Positions 39,317-47,641 of a stretch of 64,000 bases of DNA are shown here, one piece after another. Source of the DNA: Bifidobacterium choerinum. GTDB lineage: Bacteria > Actinomycetota > Actinomycetes > Actinomycetales > Bifidobacteriaceae. Numbering within the stretch: position 1 is the first letter of the stretch; each line of letters begins with the position of its first letter. The notes under the pieces were generated by a model. It did no database searches. It saw nothing but the letters and a program-made list of their open reading frames with translations, and was not told where the DNA came from. The DNA is taken from the NCBI RefSeq assembly GCF_000741135.1, contig NZ_JGYU01000006.1, positions 58,807 through 122,806 of the forward strand, read 5' to 3'. The position numbers were made by a program, and so were the translations under genes.

Positions 39317-39396
39317 GATGTGTCGTTCCCGGTGTGCTCGTGGGCTCCACGTTGGAGCCTTTCCGTACAAGAAGAATAGAAAAGGACGAAGATAAC

Positions 39397-39474
39397 GCGC
39401 GCGGGCGGGGCGATGTCCGCCCGCGCGCGGACGCAGGAAGGCCGGGGTACGACCGTTCGGCGTATCCCGGCCTT
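39397..39474. terminator. Two consecutive hairpins between thrS and pgsA
   Basis: The first hairpin pairs 39438-39450 with 39462-39474 (13 bp, one G-T), 11 bp after the thrS stop. The second pairs 39397-39408 with 39417-39428 (12 bp perfect). Together they probably separate thrS from the PIM operon. Neither has a long T-run. Confidence 0.6.
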
Positions 39475-39484
39475 GGCTAGCGGA

Positions 39485-41563
39485 TCATTCGGCGTCGGTG
39501 TCCGAGACGTCGAACTCGACGTCCTCGGACGGCTGGCCGGTCGCCTTGCGGAAGTCGTCGACGCTGTTGACCTGGACGCGCTTGGCGATGACCTCGAGGA
39601 TCCACGCCTTCGCCTGGTCGACCGGCACGCCGTTGAGCTGGCTGCCGTCGCGGAAGCGGAAGCTCACCGCGTTGTTGTTCATATCCTCCTCGCCGGCGAT
39701 GATGATGAACGGCACCTTCGACTTCGAGGCATTGCGGATCTTCTTGCCGAAGCGGTCGTCGGACAGGTCGGTCTCGACGCGCACCATGTCCTCCTCGAGG
39801 GAGTCCATGAAGTGCTGCAGATGAGGCGCGAATTCGTCGGCGACCGGTACGCCGAGCGCCTGCACCGGCGCGATCCACACCGGGAACGCACCCGCGTAGT
39901 GTTCGAGCAGGATCGCGAAGAAGCGTTCGATCGAGCCGAAGAGCGCGCGGTGGATCATCACCGGGCGCTGGTGCGTGCCATCCGGCGCGATGTACTCGAG
40001 CTGGAAGCGTTCCGGCAGGTTGAAGTCGAGCTGGATCGTCGAGACCTGCCAGGTGCGGCCGATCGCGTCGCGCGCCTGCACCGAGATCTTCGGGCCGTAG
40101 AACGCGGCGCCGCCCGGATCGGCGACGAGTTCGAGGCCGGATTCCTCGGCGACCTCGGCGAGCGTGTTCGTCGCTTCCTCCCAGATCTCGTCGGAGCCGA
40201 CGAACTTATGCTCGTCCTTCGTGGACAGCTCGAGGTAGAAGTCGTTGAGGCCGTAGTCCTTGAGCAGGTCGAGCACGAAGGTCAGCAGGCTCTTGAGCTC
40301 GTCGCGCATCTGCTCGCGCGTGCAGTAGATGTGCGAATCGTCCTGGGTCAGGCCGCGCACGCGCGTCAGGCCATGCACGACGCCGGACTTCTCGTAGCGG
40401 TAGACGGTGCCGAACTCGAAGAGGCGCAGCGGCAGCTCGCGGTACGAACGCTGGCGCGACTTGAAGATGAGGTTGTGCATCGGGCAGTTCATCGGCTTGA
40501 GGTAGTAGTCGAAGCCCTGCTTGACGATATTGCCGTTCTCGTCCTTCTCCTCGTCGAGGTGCATCGGCGGATACATGCCGTCCTTGTACCACTGCAGGTG
40601 GCCGGAGGTCTCGTACAGGCCGCCCTTGGTGATGTGCGGGGTCTGCACGAAGCTGTAGTGGTGCTTGCGGTGCATCTCGCGCGAGTAGTCCTCCATCGCG
40701 TTGATGACGGCGGCGCCCTTCGGATGGAACACCGCCAGGCCCGGTCCGATCTCCTCCGGGAAGGAGAACAGGTCCATCTCCTGGCCGAGCTTGCGGTGGT
40801 CGCGCTTGGCGGCCTCCTCCATGCGCGTCTGGTAGGCCTTGAGCTCATCCTTCGTCGGGAACGCCACGCCGTAGATGCGCTGCAGCATCGGGTTCGCCTC
40901 GGAGCCCTTCCAGTATGCGGCGGCTGCGCGTTCAAGCTTGAACGCCTTGATGAAGCGCGTGTTCGGCAGGTGCGGTCCGCGGCACAGGTCGGTCCACACG
41001 ACGTTGCCGTCGCGGTCGATGTTGTCGTACATGCTCAGCTCTTTGTCGCTGATCTCGACGGCCGCCTCGGTGTCGAGCGCGTCCTCCTTGTCCTTGATGA
41101 GCTCGAGCTTGTACGGCTGGTCGGCCTCCTCCTTCATCGCCTCCTGCTCGGTGACGACACGGCGGGAGAAGCGCTGCGCGGACTTGATGATGCGCTGCAT
41201 GTGCTTCTCGATCGTCTTGAGGTCGTCGGGCGTGAACGGTTCGGCCACGTCGAAGTCGTAGTAGAAGCCGTTCTCGATGACCGGGCCGATGCCGAGCTTG
41301 GCGTCGGGACGGATCTCCTGCACCGCCTGCGCCATGACGTGCGTCGCCGAATGACGCATGATCGCGATGCCGTCCTCGGAGTCGAGGGCGATCGATTCGA
41401 CGACGTCGCCGTCCTTGAGCGGCGTGTAGAGGTCGCGCGGTTCGCCGTTGAGGCGTACGGCGATGATGTTCTTGTCGTCGGCGAACAGTTCGACGCCCGT
41501 CTGGCTTGCATCCACCTCCTTCGCTTCGCCGTTGACCGTGATGGAGATGGTGTTCTGTGCCAT
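39485..41563 (-). CDS. thrS: Threonine-tRNA ligase
   Basis: 692 residues. TGS domain at the N-terminus ([16 protein letters not shown]), editing domain, class II catalytic core with [10 protein letters not shown] (zinc Cys and tRNA contacts), [30 protein letters not shown], and a C-terminal anticodon-binding domain. About 50 residues longer than E. coli ThrS through an acidic C-terminal stretch. No T-box is seen upstream. The location next to pgsA-patA-pimA is conserved with mycobacteria. Confidence 0.97.
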   Translation of the reverse strand: MAQNTISITVNGEAKEVDASQTGVELFADDKNIIAVRLNGEPRDLYTPLKDGDVVESIALDSEDGIAIMRHSATHVMAQAVQEIRPDAKLGIGPVIENGFYYDFDVAEPFTPDDLKTIEKHMQRIIKSAQRFSRRVVTEQEAMKEEADQPYKLELIKDKEDALDTEAAVEISDKELSMYDNIDRDGNVVWTDLCRGPHLPNTRFIKAFKLERAAAAYWKGSEANPMLQRIYGVAFPTKDELKAYQTRMEEAAKRDHRKLGQEMDLFSFPEEIGPGLAVFHPKGAAVINAMEDYSREMHRKHHYSFVQTPHITKGGLYETSGHLQWYKDGMYPPMHLDEEKDENGNIVKQGFDYYLKPMNCPMHNLIFKSRQRSYRELPLRLFEFGTVYRYEKSGVVHGLTRVRGLTQDDSHIYCTREQMRDELKSLLTFVLDLLKDYGLNDFYLELSTKDEHKFVGSDEIWEEATNTLAEVAEESGLELVADPGGAAFYGPKISVQARDAIGRTWQVSTIQLDFNLPERFQLEYIAPDGTHQRPVMIHRALFGSIERFFAILLEHYAGAFPVWIAPVQALGVPVADEFAPHLQHFMDSLEEDMVRVETDLSDDRFGKKIRNASKSKVPFIIIAGEEDMNNNAVSFRFRDGSQLNGVPVDQAKAWILEVIAKRVQVNSVDDFRKATGQPSEDVEFDVSDTDAE

Positions 41564-41696
41564 GGGTGTCGTCCTTGTCTATCTGGGTCCGCGGTACGAG
41601 GTGCAGACCTGGACTGTTGATTACAGGTACACAACTTAGGGTTCAGCGCAGACAAAGCGCCGGAGGTTCCGTGACGTGGGCGGAACCGTTCCGCCC

Positions 41697-42655
41697 TCAC
41701 CGATACGTGCCCCGTGAATGTGTGACGTCGATGCCTGCGACGCCGGCGGATGCGAGCAGCATCCGGATGTCCGGAACGCCCGCCGCGCAGCGCGGTCCGA
41801 TGACGACGTGCCGCAGCGTCCGCCGCAGGTTGATGCCCAGGTCGAGCGTCGGCACCAGGCGGTCGGCGCGCGGCAGCACGAGGAACCGCGCATGGGTGAC
41901 GACGCCGGCGAAGCGCTGCGGCAGGGCGGCGGCCAGCGCGTCCTGCAATTGTCCGAACCGTTCGATGTTCGCACTTGGCCCCCACACGGCGAGCCGCCAT
42001 TCGCGTTCCTCGCGGAAGAAGCGTTTCTTACAGAACGCCGTGGACGCGATGAATTCGAGTGTGGCGTCGAGCAGCCGCGCCCGGATCGCGTCGCATCCGC
42101 CGTCGCCGGCGTCGCGCAGCCCGTGCACGTCGCGCGCGATGCGTGCGGCGAGCATATCGAAATACGCCGCGCTGCGCCCATGGCCGTAGATGATCGGCCG
42201 GTACATCGTCATCATATGGCTTTCCAACGGATGGTCGCCGTCGTCGACGATGGTGAACGACGGCGGCGACTTCGTGAAGTCGGACAGCTCGAAGCCGAGC
42301 GCCACTCCCCGTCCGTCGTCGCCGTAGGCGCGCCACTGGCTGAGCTGATCCGGCTTCTGGGAGAGGTATACAGCGTAGCACAGACGGTTCGGTGGCAGCA
42401 GATGCTCGCCGAGCGCCTCGCGCAGCAGCGTGCGGTAGTCGGGGCGCAGCATGTCGACCCAGTCGTCGGCGAAACGCAGCGCGGCGCCCGATCCCGCGAC
42501 GAGGCCGGCGCGTCTGAGGCTGTCGGCGCCGCCGCGTATCCGTACGTGATCTCCGCGGAATCGTTGGATTTCGTGATGTCGCACAGCCGCAGCGACCCGT
42601 TCGAGATGATCGCGCAGGCGGTTTCGAGCGAACAGTAATGGTAGGTCAACGTCAT
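41697..42655 (-). pseudogene. DUF2971 family protein, frameshifted near the N-terminus
   Basis: From ATG 42655 (AAAGGA upstream) the frame reads TLTYHYCSLETACAIISNGS and RLCDITKSNDSAEITYGY, the typical DUF2971 start. At about 42525-42538 the frame changes and the rest continues in another frame (ADSLRRAGLVAGSG, then LCYAVYLSQKPDQLSQWRAY, and FREEREWRLAVWG) to the stop at 41697. The slip is in a GCGGCGGCG run. The repaired product would be about 318 residues. DUF2971 proteins occur in accessory regions, some linked to phage defence; function unknown. Decay or a sequencing error. Confidence 0.75.
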
Positions 42656-42723
42656 CCGTACATCCTTTGCGTCGGTTTGCGCCATATGATACCGGCTGGC
42701 GCCTTGGGAGGCGAACGTCCCGC

Positions 42724-44316
42724 TCACTCGGCGGAACCGCAGGCCTCGTCGAGGAACCACCGCTCGTGGCTGACGACGACGAGCGCGCCGGGATAGCCGC
42801 GAAGGAAGCGCGCCAGCGCCTGCTTGGAGTGCAGGTCGAGATGGTTCGTCGGCTCGTCGAGCACGATGAGCTGCGGTCCGTCCAGCAGCCCGATGCACAG
42901 CGCGAGCTTCTGCAGCTGCCCCGGGCTCGGATCCCGCCCTCGCATCAGCCGGTCGGGGTCGTCGTTGAGCTGCGCGACCATCGACAGTACCCGCGCCTTG
43001 TCGGCGTCGTCGAGCCTGTGCAGCCGCGCGAGCAGCCGCGCATCGGCGCCGGCTTGCGGAAGCTGCCCGATGTACAACGTCGGCACCGTGTCGTCGACCG
43101 ATCCGAGCAGCGCGCGCACGATCGTCGACTTGCCGGTGCCGTTGGCGCCGTCGACGCCGATGTGGTCGCGCGGGCCGACGCCCAGACGCGGTACGCGGAT
43201 TCCCGGACAGCCTTGGGCCGCCCCGTCCGCATCGCCGACCTTCCGCGCATGCCAACGCATGCCGTCGACGGTCAGTTCGGATACGGCGACGCATCCGGCG
43301 CCGCCCGCCGCGTCGCCGAAACGCAGGATGCCGGCCGGCACATGCGCCAGCTCCCTGCGCGACGACGGCGTGATGTCCAGCAGGATCTCGCCGTCGTAGC
43401 GTTTCGCGTCCGTCTCGATCGAAGCGGCCTCGCGCCGCGCCGCCTCGAGACGGCTGCCGAGCGCGCGGTACGCGGCGGCGCTCGCCTTGTCCGCCTGCTT
43501 CTCGTTCCATTTGTGCGTGTTGCGCGCGTCATGGTCATGACGGTCGATCAGATGGCCGCCGTGCTTGCGTGCCGACGCGGCGTCCATCATCGCACGGCGG
43601 ACGTCACGCGCACTCTCGAGCGCGCGCCGCCTGCCCTGCGCCGCCTTGAGTTCGCCGACGGCCTCGGCGCGGCGCAGCTCATGCGTCCGCCGCGCCTTCG
43701 TGTAGCCGCCGGCGTAACGTTCGAGCACGGTGCGGTTGCGGCCGCCCATGTGGCGACGCGTGAACATCAGGCATTGCGTGCAGGTGGCGTCGATGAGCTC
43801 GACGTCGTGCGAGACGAGCACGCCGATGCCGCGGTATGCGCGCATCGCCTCGGCGACCGCGCCGCGGGTGTCCGCGTCCACATGGTTCGTAGGTTCGTCG
43901 AGCACGAGCAGGTCCGGCGTGCCATGCAGCGCGCACGCCACCTGCAGGCGTTTGCGCTCGCCGCCGGAAAGCGTCGCGAAGCGGTAGGGCCAGTCATCGC
44001 CGATGCCGAGCGTGTCGCGCAGCGCGATCACCTCGGGCGACCAGTCGTCGCGCAGCGCGTCGAGATTCGCCGGCTCATGCGCGCACTCCTGTTCGCAGTA
44101 GGCGACGACGAGCGTGGAGGGTGATGGGTTGACGGCGCCGTGCGTCGGCGTCAATGCGCCGCAGACGATGCGGGCGAGCGTCGTCTTGCCGCAGCCGTTG
44201 TCGCCGAGCAGCGCCGTCCAACCTTGCGGCAGCGTCGCGTCGACGACGTCGAACAGCGCTTCGGGCGCGCCTTCATGGATATAGGAGATGTCATGCAGAT
44301 CGAGTGTCGTGGCCAT
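42724..44316 (-). CDS. ABC-F family ATPase (antibiotic-resistance/translation type)
   Basis: 530 residues with two ATP-binding domains and no membrane part. Domain 1: Walker A GDNGCGKTTL, signature LSGGERKRLQ, Walker B LLVLDEPTNHVDAD. Domain 2: GANGTGKSTI, a degenerate signature (PSPGQLQK instead of LSGGQ), and LIVLDEPTNHLDLH. The linker between them (about residues 200-290) is long, basic and helical, as in ABC-F proteins that enter the ribosomal E site and relieve stalling or remove drugs. Subfamily cannot be fixed by eye. ATG 44316 follows AAAGGAA. Transcribed towards the broken DUF2971 gene. Confidence 0.9.
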   Translation of the reverse strand: MATTLDLHDISYIHEGAPEALFDVVDATLPQGWTALLGDNGCGKTTLARIVCGALTPTHGAVNPSPSTLVVAYCEQECAHEPANLDALRDDWSPEVIALRDTLGIGDDWPYRFATLSGGERKRLQVACALHGTPDLLVLDEPTNHVDADTRGAVAEAMRAYRGIGVLVSHDVELIDATCTQCLMFTRRHMGGRNRTVLERYAGGYTKARRTHELRRAEAVGELKAAQGRRRALESARDVRRAMMDAASARKHGGHLIDRHDHDARNTHKWNEKQADKASAAAYRALGSRLEAARREAASIETDAKRYDGEILLDITPSSRRELAHVPAGILRFGDAAGGAGCVAVSELTVDGMRWHARKVGDADGAAQGCPGIRVPRLGVGPRDHIGVDGANGTGKSTIVRALLGSVDDTVPTLYIGQLPQAGADARLLARLHRLDDADKARVLSMVAQLNDDPDRLMRGRDPSPGQLQKLALCIGLLDGPQLIVLDEPTNHLDLHSKQALARFLRGYPGALVVVSHERWFLDEACGSAE

Positions 44317-44561
44317 GCACGGTTCCTTTGCCGATATGGCGTGCTGCGAAAGATCGGGACGATCGGTGAATGAGACCGCGGTGCGTGCGCATGGGCGGCA
44401 AACGATACGGATGGATGGCTGGCGGACACAGGAGAACACGGCAGCACGCTGGACGTGGCTGGCCGACTGATTCATTCACCGCATTCAGATCCGCAAGTGT
44501 CCGTTGACCTCCGTGAGAACGCTCCCCTGGCATATCGGGGAACGTGAAGATGACTGACGAG

Positions 44562-44634
44562 AGCGGACAACGGGACTCGAACCCGCGGTCTCGACCTTGG
44601 CAAGGTCGCGCTTTACCAACTAAGCTATGTCCGC
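44562..44634 (-). tRNA. tRNA-Gly (anticodon GCC)
   Basis: Complement reads GCGGACATAGCTTAG at the 5' end, with acceptor stem GCGGACA/TGTCCGC, anticodon stem ACCTT/AAGGT around GCC, T loop TTCGAGT, and discriminator T. 73 nt, CCA not encoded. Confidence 0.96.
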
Positions 44635-44806
44635 ATGTGCGCGGTGCGACATGCATCGTCCGGGCACGAACCGTCACTTTACCGTATATCGCCGCCGTCG
44701 CCAAACCGGCGTGTCACATCATGGCGCCCCGTCGGCGACGCCCTCGTTCAGCCGGCGTCGAACGCCGCCCTCCTACACTGGAGGCAACGAAAGGAGCATT
44801 GATGAC

Positions 44807-45331
44807 ATGCCGATGATACAGATGGATCGCAGCGACGACGTCGACGTCATCAGGGCGCTGAGCGTCGACACCTTCGCGCAGACCTTCGCCGACACCAACA
44901 CGAAGGAGGACCTGGACGAGTACTTCGCGAACAACCTCTCCCGCGACGAGCTGCAGCGCGAGATCGACGACCCGGACTCCGTCTTCCTCGTCGCCAGCGT
45001 CGACGGCGAGCCGGCCGGCTACATGAAGACGAACGTCGGCGCCGCCCAGACGGAGCCGATGGGCGACGACAGTCTGGAGATCCAGCGGCTGTACATCCTG
45101 CGCGACTACAAGCACCACGGTCTGGGCACCAATCTGATGCACACCGCCTTCGACATGGCGCGCGCCCAGGGCAAGACGCGTACATGGCTGGGCGTCTGGG
45201 AACACAACGACCCGGCGATCGCGTTCTACAAGCGTTTCGGGTTCACACGTTGCGGCTCCCACACCTTCGTCGTCGGCCACGACCGGCAGACCGACCTGCT
45301 GATGCAGACGCCGGTGCCGGCACGCGGCTGA
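44807..45331 (+). CDS. GNAT acetyltransferase, PaiA-like
   Basis: 174 residues. GNAT fold with the acetyl-CoA loop RDYKHHGLGTNLM (about residue 100), and WLGVWEHNDPAIAFYKRFGF plus SHTFVVGHDRQTDLLM towards the end. The pattern DTFAQTFADTNTKEDLDEYF at the N-terminus is typical of the PaiA group, which acetylates spermine and spermidine in Bacillus. ATG at 44807 with AAGGAG about 10 nt upstream. Confidence 0.87.
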   Translation: MPMIQMDRSDDVDVIRALSVDTFAQTFADTNTKEDLDEYFANNLSRDELQREIDDPDSVFLVASVDGEPAGYMKTNVGAAQTEPMGDDSLEIQRLYILRDYKHHGLGTNLMHTAFDMARAQGKTRTWLGVWEHNDPAIAFYKRFGFTRCGSHTFVVGHDRQTDLLMQTPVPARG

Positions 45332-45523
45332 CGAGAACATGGCCGCCGCACGTCTCCGGTTCCATCGCATGGTTCGCGAAGGCGAACGTGCAGTGATGAG
45401 TACGCGATTGCCGATCGTGCATGATTCGTGGGGATCGCGTATGCATCCATGCGATTGCGCGGACCGTCGTTATACTGAGGCACAGCAAGCAGTTCCGTAC
45501 GACAAGACGATTTGAGGATGCCG

Positions 45524-46207
45524 ATGACCACACGATTGACGAAGAAGACGGCCGCGCTCGCCGTGGCGGCGATCATGACGGCCGCTCTCGCCGGCTGCGG
45601 CTCGTCCGCGTCGTCCTCCTCATGGGATGCCGAACGGATGGACGCCGTCTGGAGCGAGCACACCGCTGATATGGGCACACCATTGACGGCCAACGAATTC
45701 GAAACGACGACGTGGCGCGCCTCCAATGGCGATATGGTCATGTTCCATGACACGTCCGAAGCATGGCCGCATATGCCAATGCCGACGACGCGCGGCAAGG
45801 ACGACCATCACACGACGCTCATCCCCGAACACGTCAAGGGGCAGAGCGAGCTCATGCAGTTCGAGTTCCTGCAGTACGCCGACGTCAAGCTCGACGGCGC
45901 CTACTACGCCGTCTCCACGTCCTTCCCCGCCAATCCGGCGGACCTGTCCGGACAGTGGCATGACGGCAAGGACGGCGACCTCTTCGTGCTCGCCGTCAAT
46001 CAGGACGCCCACGAAGGCTACCGTGTGCGCGCCACGGCGAGCGGCCTCGACGCGCAATGCATGACTGACGGCGTCAAGGATGCCGGCTGCTATCAGGTGC
46101 TGTTCCGCGGCCTCGCCGACGACGCGAAGGCGAACGGCGGCGTGCTTGCACTCGAATCCGTGGACATGGGCACCGACGGCTCCGACGAGTCGGCGTCGCA
46201 GGAGTAG
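45524..46207 (+). CDS. Secreted lipoprotein of unknown function
   Basis: 227 residues. N-terminal signal TTRLTKKTAALAVAAIMTAA followed by the lipobox LAGC, then a Ser-rich linker (GSSASSSSW). It is a substrate for Lgt, encoded in this window. The mature part has no recognised domain; it has WRASNGDMVMFHDTSEAW, and two Cys near the C-terminus (DAQC and DAGC) that could form a disulphide. Start at ATG 45524 with GAGG spaced 6 nt; TTATACT upstream at 45470 is a likely -10. Confidence 0.8.
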   Translation: MTTRLTKKTAALAVAAIMTAALAGCGSSASSSSWDAERMDAVWSEHTADMGTPLTANEFETTTWRASNGDMVMFHDTSEAWPHMPMPTTRGKDDHHTTLIPEHVKGQSELMQFEFLQYADVKLDGAYYAVSTSFPANPADLSGQWHDGKDGDLFVLAVNQDAHEGYRVRATASGLDAQCMTDGVKDAGCYQVLFRGLADDAKANGGVLALESVDMGTDGSDESASQE

Positions 46208-46285
46208 TCGGGTGCGGGTATCGCGCATGCGGCCGCATATATATAGATCACATATATAAAAGGTACGGGCGAATCGCAGGATCGG

Positions 46286-46313
46286 GCGGCCGCGTCGACA
46301 ATGACGCGGCCGC
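46286..46313. terminator. 11-bp GC hairpin between convergent lipoprotein and ars genes
   Basis: Arms 46286-46296 and 46303-46313, 6-nt loop. A separate AT-rich imperfect palindrome (TATATATAGATCACATATATA) lies near 46240-46262 and might be an operator. The rest of the 220-bp gap shows nothing else. Confidence 0.5.
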
Positions 46314-46430
46314 GACTGCCGATGGCGGCACATGCGATCTGCGCGCCATGGTTCAAGGAGGAATTCAAGGGGTAACACGGAAGTGTGCACAACCACGCAT
46401 CGCCGAGCACCTCCGTGCCCCCGTCGAAGA

Positions 46431-47180
46431 TCAGCCGATCCGGCCCAGCAGCTCGCGCACCCGTACATCGATGCCATCGCGAATCTTGCGCACGACGTCC
46501 AGCGGCTGTCCCGAAGGATCGTCCACGTCCCAATCCTCGTAATGGGTTCCGGGGAATATCGGGCAGGATTCTCCACACCCCATCGTGATTACCCAGTCGG
46601 CCTCCCTGATCTTTGCGGGATCAAGCTTTTCCGGCGCGGACAGTGGGACGAGACCGATTTCGGACAGCACCTCGCGCACCTCGGGCTGCACCTCGTCGGC
46701 GGGTTGGGTGCCGGCGCTCATGACGGTGACGTCTGCGGCGGCAAGGTGCTCCGCGATCGCGGCCGCCATTTGGGAACGTCCTGCATTCTGGCGGCAGGCG
46801 AACAGGATGGTGGACTTCTTCGTTGCCATCCGGGGGGTGCACGCTTGGGGCATATGCTCGGAGATGACGTCAAGGAGCCTGACGTCGAAGTCCGGATCGA
46901 TGGAATAGTAGGCCCACTTGCCCTGCTGCTCTCGTCTCAATATGCCAACGTCCACCAGACGGGTCAGATGATGCGAGACGGTGGAGCGGCTGATGCCGAA
47001 GACTTCGGGGAACGAACAGGCGCATACGGGATTCGGTGAGCAACGGTAGATGAAGACGGCGAGCCGCAGGCGCGTGACGTCGCTAAGCGCAGCGAGCACA
47101 TGCGCCGCCTGCTGGCATCGGTCGCCGTCGGCGATCGGCGGCGAGGACGGGCAGCAATGAGGGGTGGAATTCTGTGTCAT
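46431..47180 (-). CDS. arsRC: ArsR-ArsC fusion: arsenic-sensing repressor joined to an arsenate reductase
   Basis: 249 residues. Residues 1 to about 115 form a winged helix ArsR/SmtB repressor (LAALSDVTRLRLAVFIY, SRSTVSHHLTRLVDVGIL) with a CxC sensor pair (PVCACSF) and extra cysteines near the start (HCC, DRC). Residues about 117-249 are a low-molecular-weight phosphatase-type arsenate reductase, with the CX5R loop FACRQNAGRSQMA and MGCGESCP. Start at ATG 47180. It has no binding site, but TAGAAT is 7 nt upstream, so it may be leaderless. Divergent from arsD. ArsR-ArsC fusions are known elsewhere, for example in Leptospirillum. Confidence 0.93.
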   Translation of the reverse strand: MTQNSTPHCCPSSPPIADGDRCQQAAHVLAALSDVTRLRLAVFIYRCSPNPVCACSFPEVFGISRSTVSHHLTRLVDVGILRREQQGKWAYYSIDPDFDVRLLDVISEHMPQACTPRMATKKSTILFACRQNAGRSQMAAAIAEHLAAADVTVMSAGTQPADEVQPEVREVLSEIGLVPLSAPEKLDPAKIREADWVITMGCGESCPIFPGTHYEDWDVDDPSGQPLDVVRKIRDGIDVRVRELLGRIG

Positions 47181-47187
47181 GCCAACA

Positions 47188-47260
47188 ATTCTACCATACA
47201 TTTTGACGTTCATCGAAACGTATAGTAGTATCAATAACAATTCGACGCTCATCGAAATGT
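47188..47260. promoter_or_regulatory. Divergent ars promoters with two ArsR operator copies
   Basis: Plus strand: TTGACG (47203-47208), 17-bp spacer, TAGTAT (47226-47231), a near-ideal promoter for arsD. Minus strand: TAGAAT (47193-47188), 7 nt before arsRC. Two related 20-bp imperfect palindromes share GACG.TCATCGAAA.GT, at 47202-47221 and 47240-47260. The first covers the arsD -35 and spacer and the second lies near its transcription start. These fit ArsR binding sites that repress both directions. Confidence 0.75.
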
Positions 47261-47272
47261 AAGGAGCATGTC

Positions 47273-47641
47273 ATGCGTCAGATTGATATATACGAACCGG
47301 CTTTGTGTTGTTCCTCCGGCGTCTGCGGTGGCGAGGTGAACCAGGCCCTCGTTGATTTCAACGCGGCTCTGCTCTCCTTGGACAAGGAGGGCATACGCGT
47401 CATCAGGCATAATCTGGCTTCCGAGCCTGCGGATTTTGCGGCATGTGAACCGGTGAAGGCCTATCTTGCGGTCGCAGGCGCGGATGGCTTGCCTGTGACT
47501 GTGGTCGACGGCACGATCGTGGGCACCGGTGTCTATCCGCAGCTCGATCAGCTGCGCCGATATGCCGGAGCGGACACTCAGGCAAACTCCTCCTCGCCGT
47601 CCGGCGAATCCGGTTGCTGCTGCAAGGGAGGATGCCGTTGA
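47273..47641 (+). CDS. arsD: Arsenite metallochaperone ArsD
   Basis: 122 residues. Hands arsenite to the ArsA ATPase. Cys12-Cys13 and Cys18 (PALCCSSGVCGG) form the As(III) site; a second cysteine cluster (SGCCCKGGC) is at the end. The fold is thioredoxin-like, with LPVTVVDG. ATG with AAGGAG at 47261. It overlaps the likely arsA start by 4 nt. Confidence 0.95.
   Translation: MRQIDIYEPALCCSSGVCGGEVNQALVDFNAALLSLDKEGIRVIRHNLASEPADFAACEPVKAYLAVAGADGLPVTVVDGTIVGTGVYPQLDQLRRYAGADTQANSSSPSGESGCCCKGGCR

Noticed and set aside
41564..41696. T-box or other leader control of thrS
   Set aside because: No T-box consensus or specifier loop is visible in this short gap.
46238..46262. Insertion-sequence end in the AT-rich palindrome near 46250
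   Set aside because: There is no transposase fragment or matching second end nearby.
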